A stretch of 64,000 bases of DNA from Cedecea neteri NBRC 105707 = ATCC 33855 (lineage in GTDB: Bacteria; Pseudomonadota; Gammaproteobacteria; Enterobacterales; Enterobacteriaceae): positions 22,208-86,207 of the forward strand of contig NZ_BCTL01000034.1 of the NCBI RefSeq assembly GCF_001571265.1. Reading direction: 5' to 3'. The position numbers and the translations under genes were made by a program. Below the pieces are notes generated by a model. It was not told the DNA's origin and ran no database searches. It saw only the letters and a list, made by a program, of their open reading frames with translations. Below, in pieces: positions 36,664 through 44,329 of this stretch (its first letter is position 1; each line of letters opens with the position of its first letter).

Positions 36664-37803
36664 ATGAAAATCAAAAATACTCTCTGCCTACATATCCTGA
36701 TGGCGCTGCTTGCCGTTCTGGTCTTATGCGTTCCGGCCCTGGTGACGGGCTTGTCCACGCCGCTAACATTCCAGCCGTTGATTAAATCGATGGAAGGCAC
36801 GGCGAAAGAACAAAAAGAGAAAATTGCGACAATTTCCCATGCATTACAAGGCAATGCATTATTTTTCCTCGGCGCTTCTGAGGTTTCGACATCCGAAGAT
36901 GAACATTACGCTGTATATAATTACTTTAATAAGCAATTACATCAGCCGGTGGTGGCCTACGGGGATAGTTATGTCGATAACATCACACAGTTCCTGCTGC
37001 TCTCACGTTTTAAAAACGATATAAACGCAAACAGTAAAATTGTTCTGCTGTTTGCCCCGGACAGCTTTTATTTTGACACAATTCCTCCGGCTATTTTTGC
37101 CGATCATTTCCCGGCGGCTATTTTTAACCCGCTGATAGCGGATGAAAAAGCGCGTCCGTTCCTGGTCAATTACTTACATCATATTGATGAAGAGGACATT
37201 AGTCATTTAACCCTGGGTGAAATGAAAATATACGGCTGGCAGCCAAAAGTTATTTGGCAGTCCGTTAATTATGAGTTTGCTAACTTCTGCACCCTGGTAA
37301 AAAACCACTGGCTGGCGCGGCTGCGCATTGCGCCTGAACCTCATCGCCCGTGGCCGGCTCCCGCAGAAAAGTACGCCGCCCCGGACTGGAACGAACAGCT
37401 GGCCCATGCCCGCGTATTGAACCAGGTTCGTCAGGAAAGCGCCGCCACATTGTGGATGGACAAAAGCGTTTACGAAGACGGGAAAACGGCGGAAGAGTGG
37501 TATGAAACGCCGGTAGTAAACCGCCAGATGGAAGCCTTCAAGGCCAGCATCGATCTGCTTAAATCTCGCCACGCCCAGTTTGTGGTCATCGTCGATCCGC
37601 TTAACCCGTGGGCGCTGAAAAATACGCAAAAGTTCCAGCCCGTTGACCGCCAGATCAGGGCATACCTGGAGCAAAACCAGGTGCGTTATTTCGATATGTA
37701 CGCCCAGCCTTACCAAAACGGCTGGAACTGGGATCGCCTGCATCCTACCGAGCTGGCGTGGGTTGCCATGGACCGCTTTATTGCCGAGAGCTTTACACGA
37801 TGA
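36664..37803 (+). CDS. dltD: DltD-like SGNH/GDSL envelope protein
   Basis: This is the first gene of a five-gene dlt-like operon. It has an N-terminal membrane anchor (residues about 7-29) and an extracytoplasmic catalytic domain of the DltD type: NALFFLGASEVS (serine of the SGNH-like GASE motif), HQPVVAYGDSYVDN, and the C-terminal block NGWNWDRLHPTELAWV with the conserved D and H. The length (379) is near Gram-positive DltD. In Gram-positives DltD helps move D-alanine onto teichoic acid. Here the acceptor must be a different envelope glycan or lipid. There is no clear ribosome site before the ATG. Its stop overlaps the ATG of the small gene that follows. Confidence 0.82.
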   Translation: MKIKNTLCLHILMALLAVLVLCVPALVTGLSTPLTFQPLIKSMEGTAKEQKEKIATISHALQGNALFFLGASEVSTSEDEHYAVYNYFNKQLHQPVVAYGDSYVDNITQFLLLSRFKNDINANSKIVLLFAPDSFYFDTIPPAIFADHFPAAIFNPLIADEKARPFLVNYLHHIDEEDISHLTLGEMKIYGWQPKVIWQSVNYEFANFCTLVKNHWLARLRIAPEPHRPWPAPAEKYAAPDWNEQLAHARVLNQVRQESAATLWMDKSVYEDGKTAEEWYETPVVNRQMEAFKASIDLLKSRHAQFVVIVDPLNPWALKNTQKFQPVDRQIRAYLEQNQVRYFDMYAQPYQNGWNWDRLHPTELAWVAMDRFIAESFTR

Positions 37804-37919
37804 AAACTGCCGTTCGCCTGTTTGTGCTTTACCTCTTGCTGGCAATCACCGTGGTGGCGTGGTCTTCCGTGGACGACAGCATGAGTATCAAAGTGCATTT
37901 TGAATATCAAAAATTCTGA
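37800..37919 (+). CDS. dltX: 39-residue DltX-like membrane peptide
   Basis: This short gene fills the gap between dltD and dltB. Its ATG overlaps the dltD stop (ATGA) and its TGA lies seven bases before the dltB ATG. The peptide has one membrane segment (RLFVLYLLLAITVVAW) and ends in FEYQKF. Gram-positive DltX is also a tiny single-span protein beside DltB, with a C-terminal FxYxxF motif whose tyrosine carries the D-alanyl group. Tyr36 here would be the equivalent residue. Position, size, topology and motif all agree, so I regard it as a real gene, although the call rests on a very short sequence. Confidence 0.72.
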   Translation: MKTAVRLFVLYLLLAITVVAWSSVDDSMSIKVHFEYQKF

Positions 37920-37926
37920 AGGATGA

Positions 37927-39048
37927 ATGATGTATAGCTCAGGGGCATTTTTTTTCTTTCTGTTTTCATCGGCACTGCTGTTTGCGCTGGTTAACCGCGT
38001 ATTGCATTACCGGCTTACCTATTTAGCCGCATTCTCCGTGCTCGCGGCGTTGGCCTGGGGATATATCTTCCAGGGTGATTATCTGGTTCCGGTAGCGGTA
38101 TTCTTTGCGTTTTATCTTCTTGTCACGCTGAAAGAGAAAGGCTGGCTAAAAACCTGGCAAGCAGTCAGCCTGACGCTGCTGCCGCTATTACTGGTGAAGT
38201 TACACCTGAATAATCACTGGGGCATGATTGGCCTGTCGTTTATGACTTTCCGCGCCATTGACGTGCTGCTTTACCGCAGCAAAAAAGATGGCCAGAACTT
38301 TTTGCATTATTTCTGCTATCTGTTTATGCCGTTTATTATTCTCGCGGGCCCGATGTACCGCTGGAGAACCTGGGTCGGCGATATTAATAAGCCGGTATTC
38401 AGGCTCACCCGCGAACAGTTTTTATTGGCCGTGGAGCAAATCGTCACCGGCGTCGTACAGAAGTTTTTATTTGCGATGCTGATCGACAACCTGGTGATTG
38501 AGTCCTGGAGTCACCGACCGTTCACCCTCACCGTCGGCGTGGTGATGTCGATAGCCTACAGCGCCTATCTCTATTTTGATTTTGCGGGCTACAGCAACAT
38601 GGCCATCGGCGCCGGACGGCTGTTTGGTCTGAATATTCCGGCTAACTTCAATATGCCGATTCTGGCCAAAAACCCGCAGGACTTCTGGCGCCGCTTCCAC
38701 ATCAGCCTGTCTGAGTGGCTGCGCGACGTGGTCTTTATGCCGATTTACATGAATCTGATGAAGCTCGATTTCTTCCGTCAAAATAAAACCCTGGCACAGA
38801 ACGTGGGCATCTTCTGCACGCTCTTTTGCATGGGGGCCTGGAACGGGCTTGAACGACACTACGTCATCAGCGGCGCGCTTTTCGGCGCCATTTCCGTTGC
38901 CCACAACATGCTGCTTTGGTTCGCCAAACGCAGCCCGGCCTTGAGTAACGGGTTACGCCATCCGGTTATCGCGTTTTTTGGACGAATTCTGACGCTGGCA
39001 AGCGCCGCGGTCTCCCTCTACATCTTTAGTGGAATGTCACCTCTATGA
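37927..39048 (+). CDS. dltB: DltB-like MBOAT O-acyltransferase
   Basis: This membrane-bound O-acyltransferase of 373 residues has about ten to eleven membrane segments. In the dlt pathway DltB moves the activated amino acid from carrier protein DltC across the membrane. Conserved blocks are SFMTFRAIDVLLY, FDFAGYSNMAIG and NPQDFWRRFHISLSEWLRD, with His258 in place of the first conserved histidine. At the second, the WHG motif reads WNG (Trp305-Asn306-Gly307), so the catalytic histidine of the family is missing and His311 (RHY) lies nearby. The second ATG (37930) has better spacing from AAGGA than the first. Its stop overlaps the dltA start (ATGA). Confidence 0.84.
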   Translation: MMYSSGAFFFFLFSSALLFALVNRVLHYRLTYLAAFSVLAALAWGYIFQGDYLVPVAVFFAFYLLVTLKEKGWLKTWQAVSLTLLPLLLVKLHLNNHWGMIGLSFMTFRAIDVLLYRSKKDGQNFLHYFCYLFMPFIILAGPMYRWRTWVGDINKPVFRLTREQFLLAVEQIVTGVVQKFLFAMLIDNLVIESWSHRPFTLTVGVVMSIAYSAYLYFDFAGYSNMAIGAGRLFGLNIPANFNMPILAKNPQDFWRRFHISLSEWLRDVVFMPIYMNLMKLDFFRQNKTLAQNVGIFCTLFCMGAWNGLERHYVISGALFGAISVAHNMLLWFAKRSPALSNGLRHPVIAFFGRILTLASAAVSLYIFSGMSPL

Positions 39049-40478
39049 ACCTTCATCCAGAGCTTCAGGAACTGCAGGATTTTCTGCGCGCGGCATTACT
39101 AGACCCCGCGCGCCCAAACCAGTTAGCCATCAGCGGCAGCGATACCGCCCTGACCTGGCAACAGCTTTCCGTCGCCGCAACCGACTGGGCACAGCGCTAC
39201 GCGAAGTGCGAACAGCCCGCCGGCACGCCGGTGGTTTTATACGGGCATCAGCAGGCCGAATTTGCCGTGGCAATTTACAGCTGCCTGCTGCACAACATCC
39301 CTTATATTCCGGTGGACTGCATCTATCCGCAGGAGCGGCTGAAAGAGATTTGTCAGCTTGCCAGCGCGCCCTACTATTACGACGTCGTGGCAAAACAGTT
39401 TGTGGCGACCGGCGAAACCGCCAGCGTGCTGGCCGAGCCCGATCTTGCCTATATCATGTTTACTTCTGGCAGCACCGGGAAACCGAAAGGCGTGCAGATT
39501 GGCCGCGAGAGCCTGTGGCACTTCATGAAGTGGGTGCGCGAGGACTTTGCGCTGCCGGACGTGCCGGTGTTAATGAACCACGCGGTGTTCAGCTTTGACC
39601 TTTCCCTTATTCCTCTGCTGGCGAACCTCGCCACCGGCGGGCACATTGTGCTGAACGCCAAGGAAGATATAGCCGCTGAAAACTGGCTTGAACGCCTGAA
39701 AAGCAACGAGGTTTCGGCCTGGGTTTCCACGCCTTCTTTTGCTTATCAGAAGCTGCTTTCCCCGCAGTTCAGCGCTGAGTATTTGCCCGCGCTGAGCGTG
39801 TTTGTGTTCATTGGCGAAGTGCTGAATAAGGCGCTGGTAAAACAGCTGCGCCGCCGCTTCCCGCAGGCCAAAATCCTGAATTCCTATGGCCCGACGGAGG
39901 CGACTATCGCCACCACGGTGATTGAAATCACCGACGAGATCCTGCACAGCGAAAACGACGTGCTGCCGGTGGGCACCATGATGCCGGAGTCCAGAATGGA
40001 AGTGACCTCAGAAGGTGAGCTGATTATCTGGGGGAAAAACGTCATGCGTGGTTACCTCGGCCTGCCGCAGGAAAACGCCGCGAAATTGCTGCGTCGCGAA
40101 AGCGAGCAATATCGGGGCTACCGGACCGGCGATCTCGGCTACGAAGACGGGCTGCTGTATTGCCAGGGCCGTAACGACAGCCAGATCAAGCTGAACGGCT
40201 ACCGCATTGAAATCAACGAAATTGAAAACCGCCTGCTGGCGATGTCCGGCATTAGCGAAGCCGTAGTGCTGCCGCTGATGAAATCCGGCGGCGGCGTGCT
40301 GCGCATTGCGGCGTTCTGCGTCACCGGCCTGGCGCCGGAGGCTATCAAAACGTCACTCGCGAAAGTGATCCCGCCTTATATGGTGCCTTCGCAAATCATT
40401 ATTAAAGACGCTTTGCCGCTGAACCCTAACGGCAAAATCGACCGCAAGCTGCTGGATACCCAGGCTCGCACGAATTAA
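39045..40478 (+). CDS. dltA: DltA-like amino acid adenylating ligase
   Basis: This cytoplasmic AMP-forming ligase activates an amino acid and loads it on the carrier protein encoded next. The 477 residues (DltA about 503) include core motifs FTSGSTGKPKGV (139-150), NSYGPTEAT (279-287), YRTGDLGY and the C-terminal NPNGKIDRK with the catalytic lysine. Alignment by eye with Bacillus DltA is good (GRNDSQIKLNGYRIEINEIE). The residue that excludes L-alanine in DltA, the cysteine in FCGEVL, is Ile256 here (FIGEVL), so the substrate could be glycine, D-alanine or another small amino acid. Vibrio AlmE, which activates glycine, is a related Gram-negative enzyme. Confidence 0.85.
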   Translation: MNLHPELQELQDFLRAALLDPARPNQLAISGSDTALTWQQLSVAATDWAQRYAKCEQPAGTPVVLYGHQQAEFAVAIYSCLLHNIPYIPVDCIYPQERLKEICQLASAPYYYDVVAKQFVATGETASVLAEPDLAYIMFTSGSTGKPKGVQIGRESLWHFMKWVREDFALPDVPVLMNHAVFSFDLSLIPLLANLATGGHIVLNAKEDIAAENWLERLKSNEVSAWVSTPSFAYQKLLSPQFSAEYLPALSVFVFIGEVLNKALVKQLRRRFPQAKILNSYGPTEATIATTVIEITDEILHSENDVLPVGTMMPESRMEVTSEGELIIWGKNVMRGYLGLPQENAAKLLRRESEQYRGYRTGDLGYEDGLLYCQGRNDSQIKLNGYRIEINEIENRLLAMSGISEAVVLPLMKSGGGVLRIAAFCVTGLAPEAIKTSLAKVIPPYMVPSQIIIKDALPLNPNGKIDRKLLDTQARTN

Positions 40479-40495
40479 TGACCCAGGAAAAAAAG

Positions 40496-40714
40496 ATGGA
40501 ACAAGAAATTCTCGCCCTGTTTGAAAAAGTGTTATCCCGCAAGGTCGGCTTTAACGATGAGCTGATCGAGTCCGACATTCTCGACTCTATTTTGGCCGTT
40601 GATTTGGTACTGGAAGTGCAGGACGTGTACGGCTGCATGATCCCGCCGACGGAAGTCGCCACGGTGCTGAAAACCCCGGCGGATCTGGCACGTTATATTG
40701 AAGAGAACCGCTAA
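40496..40714 (+). CDS. dltC: DltC-like acyl/aminoacyl carrier protein
   Basis: This 72-residue carrier protein has the phosphopantetheine attachment site DILDSILAVDL (Ser31), with the leucine-rich helix around it as in DltC (GLLDSMATVQL). The ATG at 40496 has AGGA seven bases upstream and is preferred; an earlier in-frame ATG at 40478 overlaps the dltA stop (TAATG) and would add six residues. It is the last gene of the dlt-like operon and would accept the amino acid activated by the DltA-like ligase. Confidence 0.85.
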   Translation: MEQEILALFEKVLSRKVGFNDELIESDILDSILAVDLVLEVQDVYGCMIPPTEVATVLKTPADLARYIEENR

Positions 40715-40738
40715 TCCCAACATTCGGGAATCGTTCTG

Positions 40739-40893
40739 CCCCTCACCCCGGCCCTCTCCCAAAGGGGAGAGGGAGAAAGGAGTAGGCAGGGAACACGATT
40801 TATCCCTCGCCCCCTTCAAAGCTAGAGGGAAAAGAAGCAGCGCAAAACGCTTTTTATCCCCTCTCCCTTTCAGGGAGAGGGTTAGGGTGAGGG
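40739..40893. repeat. Palindromic intergenic repeat element
   Basis: The element is bounded by inverted arms: CCCCTCACCCCGGCCCTCTC (from 40739) and, at the right end, GGGAGAGGGTTAGGGTGAGG (from 40873). Each arm continues into its own hairpin, CCCTCTCCC/GGGAGAGGG, with 3- to 5-base loops. Sequences of this kind are dispersed between genes in enterobacterial genomes. Here it separates the convergent dltC and fimK genes and could also act as a bidirectional terminator. Confidence 0.75.
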
Positions 40894-40907
40894 TAAAAAG
40901 TGCGGAT

Positions 40908-42350
40908 TCAGGCTATAGGCTGCACCGTTTCTCTTTTCTTCAAAGCCGCAATCATTTGCCGCAGTTCAAACTTGAAAACAGGCTGAGAGATACTGTACCC
41001 CTGAAAGAGATGTACCCCGGACGCCAGAAGCAGCCTTAATTTCTCACGGCTATCGATGCCCTCAGCAACGCAGTAACTTCCCGTTAATTCACAGTAATAG
41101 GCCAGGCTTTTGATCAGCGCCAGCGCATGAGGTTCATACTGCGCGTCCTCCACGACTTTGCGATCCAGTTTGTAATCGTTAAACCGCACCGCCCGCACCG
41201 GGAAGTAAACGCTGCTCTGCGAAAAACAATCATCAAGCATCACCCGGTATCCCTGGTGCTGGAGCTGGGTAATGAAGAACCGGCTTTCCTGATGCTGTTG
41301 CAAATTCAGGTCTTCTGAGATTTCCAGCACCAGCCTGTCCGTCCAGAACGGGTTTATCAGCCGGGTGCTCAGCTGTTTAATGATGCCGAACAGACTTTCG
41401 CTGTTTGAAATCGCGGCCGGAATATTGACGGCAAAATAATACTCCCCCTGATACTGATTAATGCCGCCCACTGCCTCTTGCAGCATAAAGGCCGTTAACA
41501 ACCGCCATGTATAGCTGGAGCGGATCTGCGGCAGAAACTCGGCGGGCTGCATGGTTTGCCCGTTTCGCTGCCAGCGGGCCAGAATCTCTAGCCCTTTAAG
41601 CTGTAGTCCACCATTCACAATCGGCTGGAACACCGGGTAAATCTGGCGGTTGTGGATGGCATACCCCAACTCCCTTTCGAAGGGGGAAAGGGTCGTAGTC
41701 ATCCCGGCCGAGGCACTTTTTTTCTGCTGATGGCTCGCCACCGGCGCTTTCTCATGCAGCAGCGGATGGGCCATTTTCTTTAGCCCGGACATTCGCTGCA
41801 CATACAGCGTTTTATGGCTGACGCCGCGCTGTTTCGCCTGCTCCTGAATCGTCTGCCCGGCCAGCGAGTCCACCAGCACATCCAGCTCTTTTCGGGTTAA
41901 CCCTTCCGGCCGAATCTGGCTCACCAGTTCCTCTTCCAGGGCGTGTTTTTTGAGACTCACGCCGTTATCCCAGTCCCCCCGCAGCAGCGCTGCCAGGCTG
42001 GCGCTGGGCAGGTCGGAAGGGGCCACCCGCACGCCGCTGAGATAACCTTCTTTTTTGACTAACTTCTGCAGCGAACGCCAGATCCATGAGGCCGGGCTTC
42101 GGCTCAAAATGAGCATTGATAACTGTCCGTCATGGCTATCGAGCAACTGCGCCACCTGCCGCAAGACGACAAGCAGCCAGTAAGGCTGATCGGGCAGGTA
42201 GACCACAAACCGCGCCCCGGCCTCCTCCCCAGAGCCGGGGAAAAATACCGTCCGGGTACGGCCCGCGGCTAACAAATTTGCCAGCCCGCACGCCATCATG
42301 TTGCAGGGAGAAAGAATGTAGTGCACACGCTCGCTCGCCTTTGCGGGCAT
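40908..42350 (-). CDS. fimK: FimK-like HTH-EAL regulator / c-di-GMP phosphodiesterase
   Basis: This is the last gene of the type 1 fimbrial operon, where Klebsiella carries fimK. The start is the ATG at 42350, four bases past the fimH stop; a TTG at 42368 is an alternative. The N-terminal half has a LuxR-type helix-turn-helix (about residues 150-200; EQAKQRGVSHKTLYVQRM). The C-terminal half is an EAL domain. Catalytic positions are mostly present: GLEIL (the EAL site), VNIP, LEISE, DDC, KLDR, AEGID and QGYS. The loop after DD (DDCFSQSS) differs from DFGTGYSS, so activity may be low. In Klebsiella FimK lowers type 1 fimbriation. Confidence 0.85.
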   Translation of the reverse strand: MPAKASERVHYILSPCNMMACGLANLLAAGRTRTVFFPGSGEEAGARFVVYLPDQPYWLLVVLRQVAQLLDSHDGQLSMLILSRSPASWIWRSLQKLVKKEGYLSGVRVAPSDLPSASLAALLRGDWDNGVSLKKHALEEELVSQIRPEGLTRKELDVLVDSLAGQTIQEQAKQRGVSHKTLYVQRMSGLKKMAHPLLHEKAPVASHQQKKSASAGMTTTLSPFERELGYAIHNRQIYPVFQPIVNGGLQLKGLEILARWQRNGQTMQPAEFLPQIRSSYTWRLLTAFMLQEAVGGINQYQGEYYFAVNIPAAISNSESLFGIIKQLSTRLINPFWTDRLVLEISEDLNLQQHQESRFFITQLQHQGYRVMLDDCFSQSSVYFPVRAVRFNDYKLDRKVVEDAQYEPHALALIKSLAYYCELTGSYCVAEGIDSREKLRLLLASGVHLFQGYSISQPVFKFELRQMIAALKKRETVQPIA

Positions 42351-42354
42351 GCCG

Positions 42355-43260
42355 CTACTGGTAAACAAACGTCACCCCAATTATCGACTGTACATTACCC
42401 GCCGTCACCTGCCCTGTAGTGCGCGCGTAGGTCGCCGTCAGCCCCAGATCAACGGGGGTCGATCCTACCGTTCCCAGCGAAACGGTGTTGGCGCTCCCGG
42501 TCCTCATGGCAGCCCCATTACGCCGCAGTTGGACGCCAATACCCTGGGCGGGTGAGCTGGCCGACGTATTAGTAAAGATGGTGTTATCGGTGCCCTGAGT
42601 GTTCCCTGACAAAAAGTAACCAATTCTCTGATTTTGCGCGCAACGCACGGTGACAGGCGCAGGTGCTGTGCCAGGGTAATCAGGCAGATTCACCGTCACG
42701 TTGCGGGCGGACACGTCACAGCCCCCGGTAGGCACCACGACATCGTTGTTGGCGTAGATATTCCAGTTGATGATTTGCCGATTCCCGTTGAGGGAGTCTT
42801 CTTTTTCCAGAATAAGCTGGGCAATCATGGTGTTGGCTTTAACGACTACGCCACTGGCGGTGCTGATAGGCGTTAAATACAGCACCGCCTGCCAGCCACG
42901 GTAATCACCCCAGGTATGGTTCACCCATGCGGTTTCCGTTGTGGTCGGGAAAGGATATTGCACCCCGAAATAACCTAATGTTCCTCTGAAAGCAGAGAGC
43001 ACTCCCTGGTACGCAGAACCCGATCTGATCCGCACCGGATCAAGATAGACCGAGGGCGCATCGTTTTTACATTGAATCGACTGGGAAAGGTCAACCACCA
43101 GGTTTTGCCCTGCCGAAATGGACGGCACAAGATTAACCCTGACGGTAACGGTACCGGAGCCACTGATGGTGTTGCCAAGCGACTGGCAGGTAAATGCCTG
43201 GCTTGCGGTTGACCAACCCAGACCGGCCAGCGCGGCCAATAACGCGATGACTTTTTTCAT
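42355..43260 (-). CDS. fimH: FimH-like two-domain tip adhesin
   Basis: This is the tip adhesin of type 1 fimbriae. The ATG at 43260 has AGGAGG upstream. The signal peptide ends STASQA|FTC, so the mature protein begins with Phe1 as FimH does. The lectin domain runs to about residue 155, then the pilin domain with GGCDVSARNVTVNLPDYPG and the C-terminal donor-strand region GNVQSIIGVTFVYQ, almost identical to FimH. The mannose pocket is only partly kept: Phe1 and the residues matching N46, D47 and D54 are present, but those matching Q133, N135, D140 and F142 read K, D, N and Q. Its stop is four bases before fimK. Confidence 0.92.
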   Translation of the reverse strand: MKKVIALLAALAGLGWSTASQAFTCQSLGNTISGSGTVTVRVNLVPSISAGQNLVVDLSQSIQCKNDAPSVYLDPVRIRSGSAYQGVLSAFRGTLGYFGVQYPFPTTTETAWVNHTWGDYRGWQAVLYLTPISTASGVVVKANTMIAQLILEKEDSLNGNRQIINWNIYANNDVVVPTGGCDVSARNVTVNLPDYPGTAPAPVTVRCAQNQRIGYFLSGNTQGTDNTIFTNTSASSPAQGIGVQLRRNGAAMRTGSANTVSLGTVGSTPVDLGLTATYARTTGQVTAGNVQSIIGVTFVYQ

Positions 43261-43276
43261 TCCATCCTCCTTGCGA

Positions 43277-43780
43277 TCAGGACCAGGTGTAAGTGACATT
43301 GATCACCGCCTGAATGGTTCCCTGGGTCGTCCCGCCGTTGACCGTTAACGCCCTGACCTGAAGGGGAAAACTCGCGGCCTGGCTGCCGGCATCCACCGTA
43401 ACGGTTTTATTGGCGCCGTTATTTAGCCTCGCGCCGCCATTGTCCTGCAGCTGAAGCTGGAGGTTACGCGCCGTCCCCTGGTTGGCGTAATAACCCGTCG
43501 CATCCGCCGTGCCGCTGAACGTCGCGGTCACTTTAGAGGTCCCGATCGGGCAGTTGGTCAAATTGAGGACGACATCGTGCCAGGCGGATGAGGCGCCGGC
43601 CTGTACCAGGCTAAAGGTATAGAGATCGCCCAGATCGACCGTGGCCGTGGGGGTCGAAATCGTACAAGGCTTGGCTACCACTCTTCCGTTCACGGTAATC
43701 GTGACGTCATCCGCCTTTGCCGCAGAAGAGAGCACTATCAGCACTCCGGCAAGCACCCTCCCGGGTAGAATCCATTTCAT
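43277..43780 (-). CDS. fimG: FimG minor fimbrial subunit (tip fibrillum)
   Basis: This 167-residue pilin has a signal peptide ending near AKA|DDV, the N-terminal donor-strand segment VTITVNGRVVAKPC, two pilin cysteines (in VVAKPCTI and LTNCPIG), and the C-terminal beta-zipper pattern IQAVINVTYTWS. It lies between fimF and fimH as in E. coli, where FimG connects FimH to FimF. GGAGGC precedes the ATG. Confidence 0.9.
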   Translation of the reverse strand: MKWILPGRVLAGVLIVLSSAAKADDVTITVNGRVVAKPCTISTPTATVDLGDLYTFSLVQAGASSAWHDVVLNLTNCPIGTSKVTATFSGTADATGYYANQGTARNLQLQLQDNGGARLNNGANKTVTVDAGSQAASFPLQVRALTVNGGTTQGTIQAVINVTYTWS

Positions 43781-43792
43781 GTCTGCCTCCGG

Positions 43793-44320
43793 TTACTGAA
43801 ATTCAAGTGTGAATATTGCGGTCGCATTGACGTGCCCGGCGGTGACCGGCAGCTGCGTTGCCATCAGGCGAGCATAAAAACCGAGCACGTTGGTCTGGCC
43901 GGGCACCAGCGTAGTCCACTGAATAGCCGACGATCCCGCGTTGATCGGCATCGGTGTCCGGGCGCTGTTCAGGATTTGAATCCCCATACCCGCCGCCGCG
44001 GCTGCGCCGCTATCCAGCTTTAATAAACTGGTGTTGACGCTATCGGCCACGCCGGTAAACCCCACTTTCACCGCGGTAGCCAGGCCGCCACACGGGGAAA
44101 GCACGATGCGGAAAGGCACCAGCGGCGTGGTGGCACCCACCGCAGAAAACTGTTTGGCCGGGTTGTTCATCAGGTCGACGGTGAAATCTTTTGACTCCGC
44201 CGCAACCGCACAGGCGTTGTCCCGAACATTACCGCGAATAGTAATAGTGCTGTCTGCCGCTTCGGCAGCGGCGGCGAACAGCGACAGGGCAATGCCGATG
44301 ATATAAAGAGATTTAGTCAT
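43793..44320 (-). CDS. fimF: FimF minor fimbrial subunit (tip fibrillum adaptor)
   Basis: This 175-residue pilin matches FimF (176) in length and pattern: signal peptide ending AEA|ADS, donor strand [14 protein letters not shown], disulfide cysteines in RDNACAVA and LSPCGG, and C-terminal [16 protein letters not shown] precedes the ATG, and the gene begins nine bases after the usher stop. It joins the FimG-FimH tip to the FimA rod. Confidence 0.9.
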   Translation of the reverse strand: MTKSLYIIGIALSLFAAAAEAADSTITIRGNVRDNACAVAAESKDFTVDLMNNPAKQFSAVGATTPLVPFRIVLSPCGGLATAVKVGFTGVADSVNTSLLKLDSGAAAAAGMGIQILNSARTPMPINAGSSAIQWTTLVPGQTNVLGFYARLMATQLPVTAGHVNATAIFTLEFQ

Positions 44321-44329
44321 GCTTATTCC

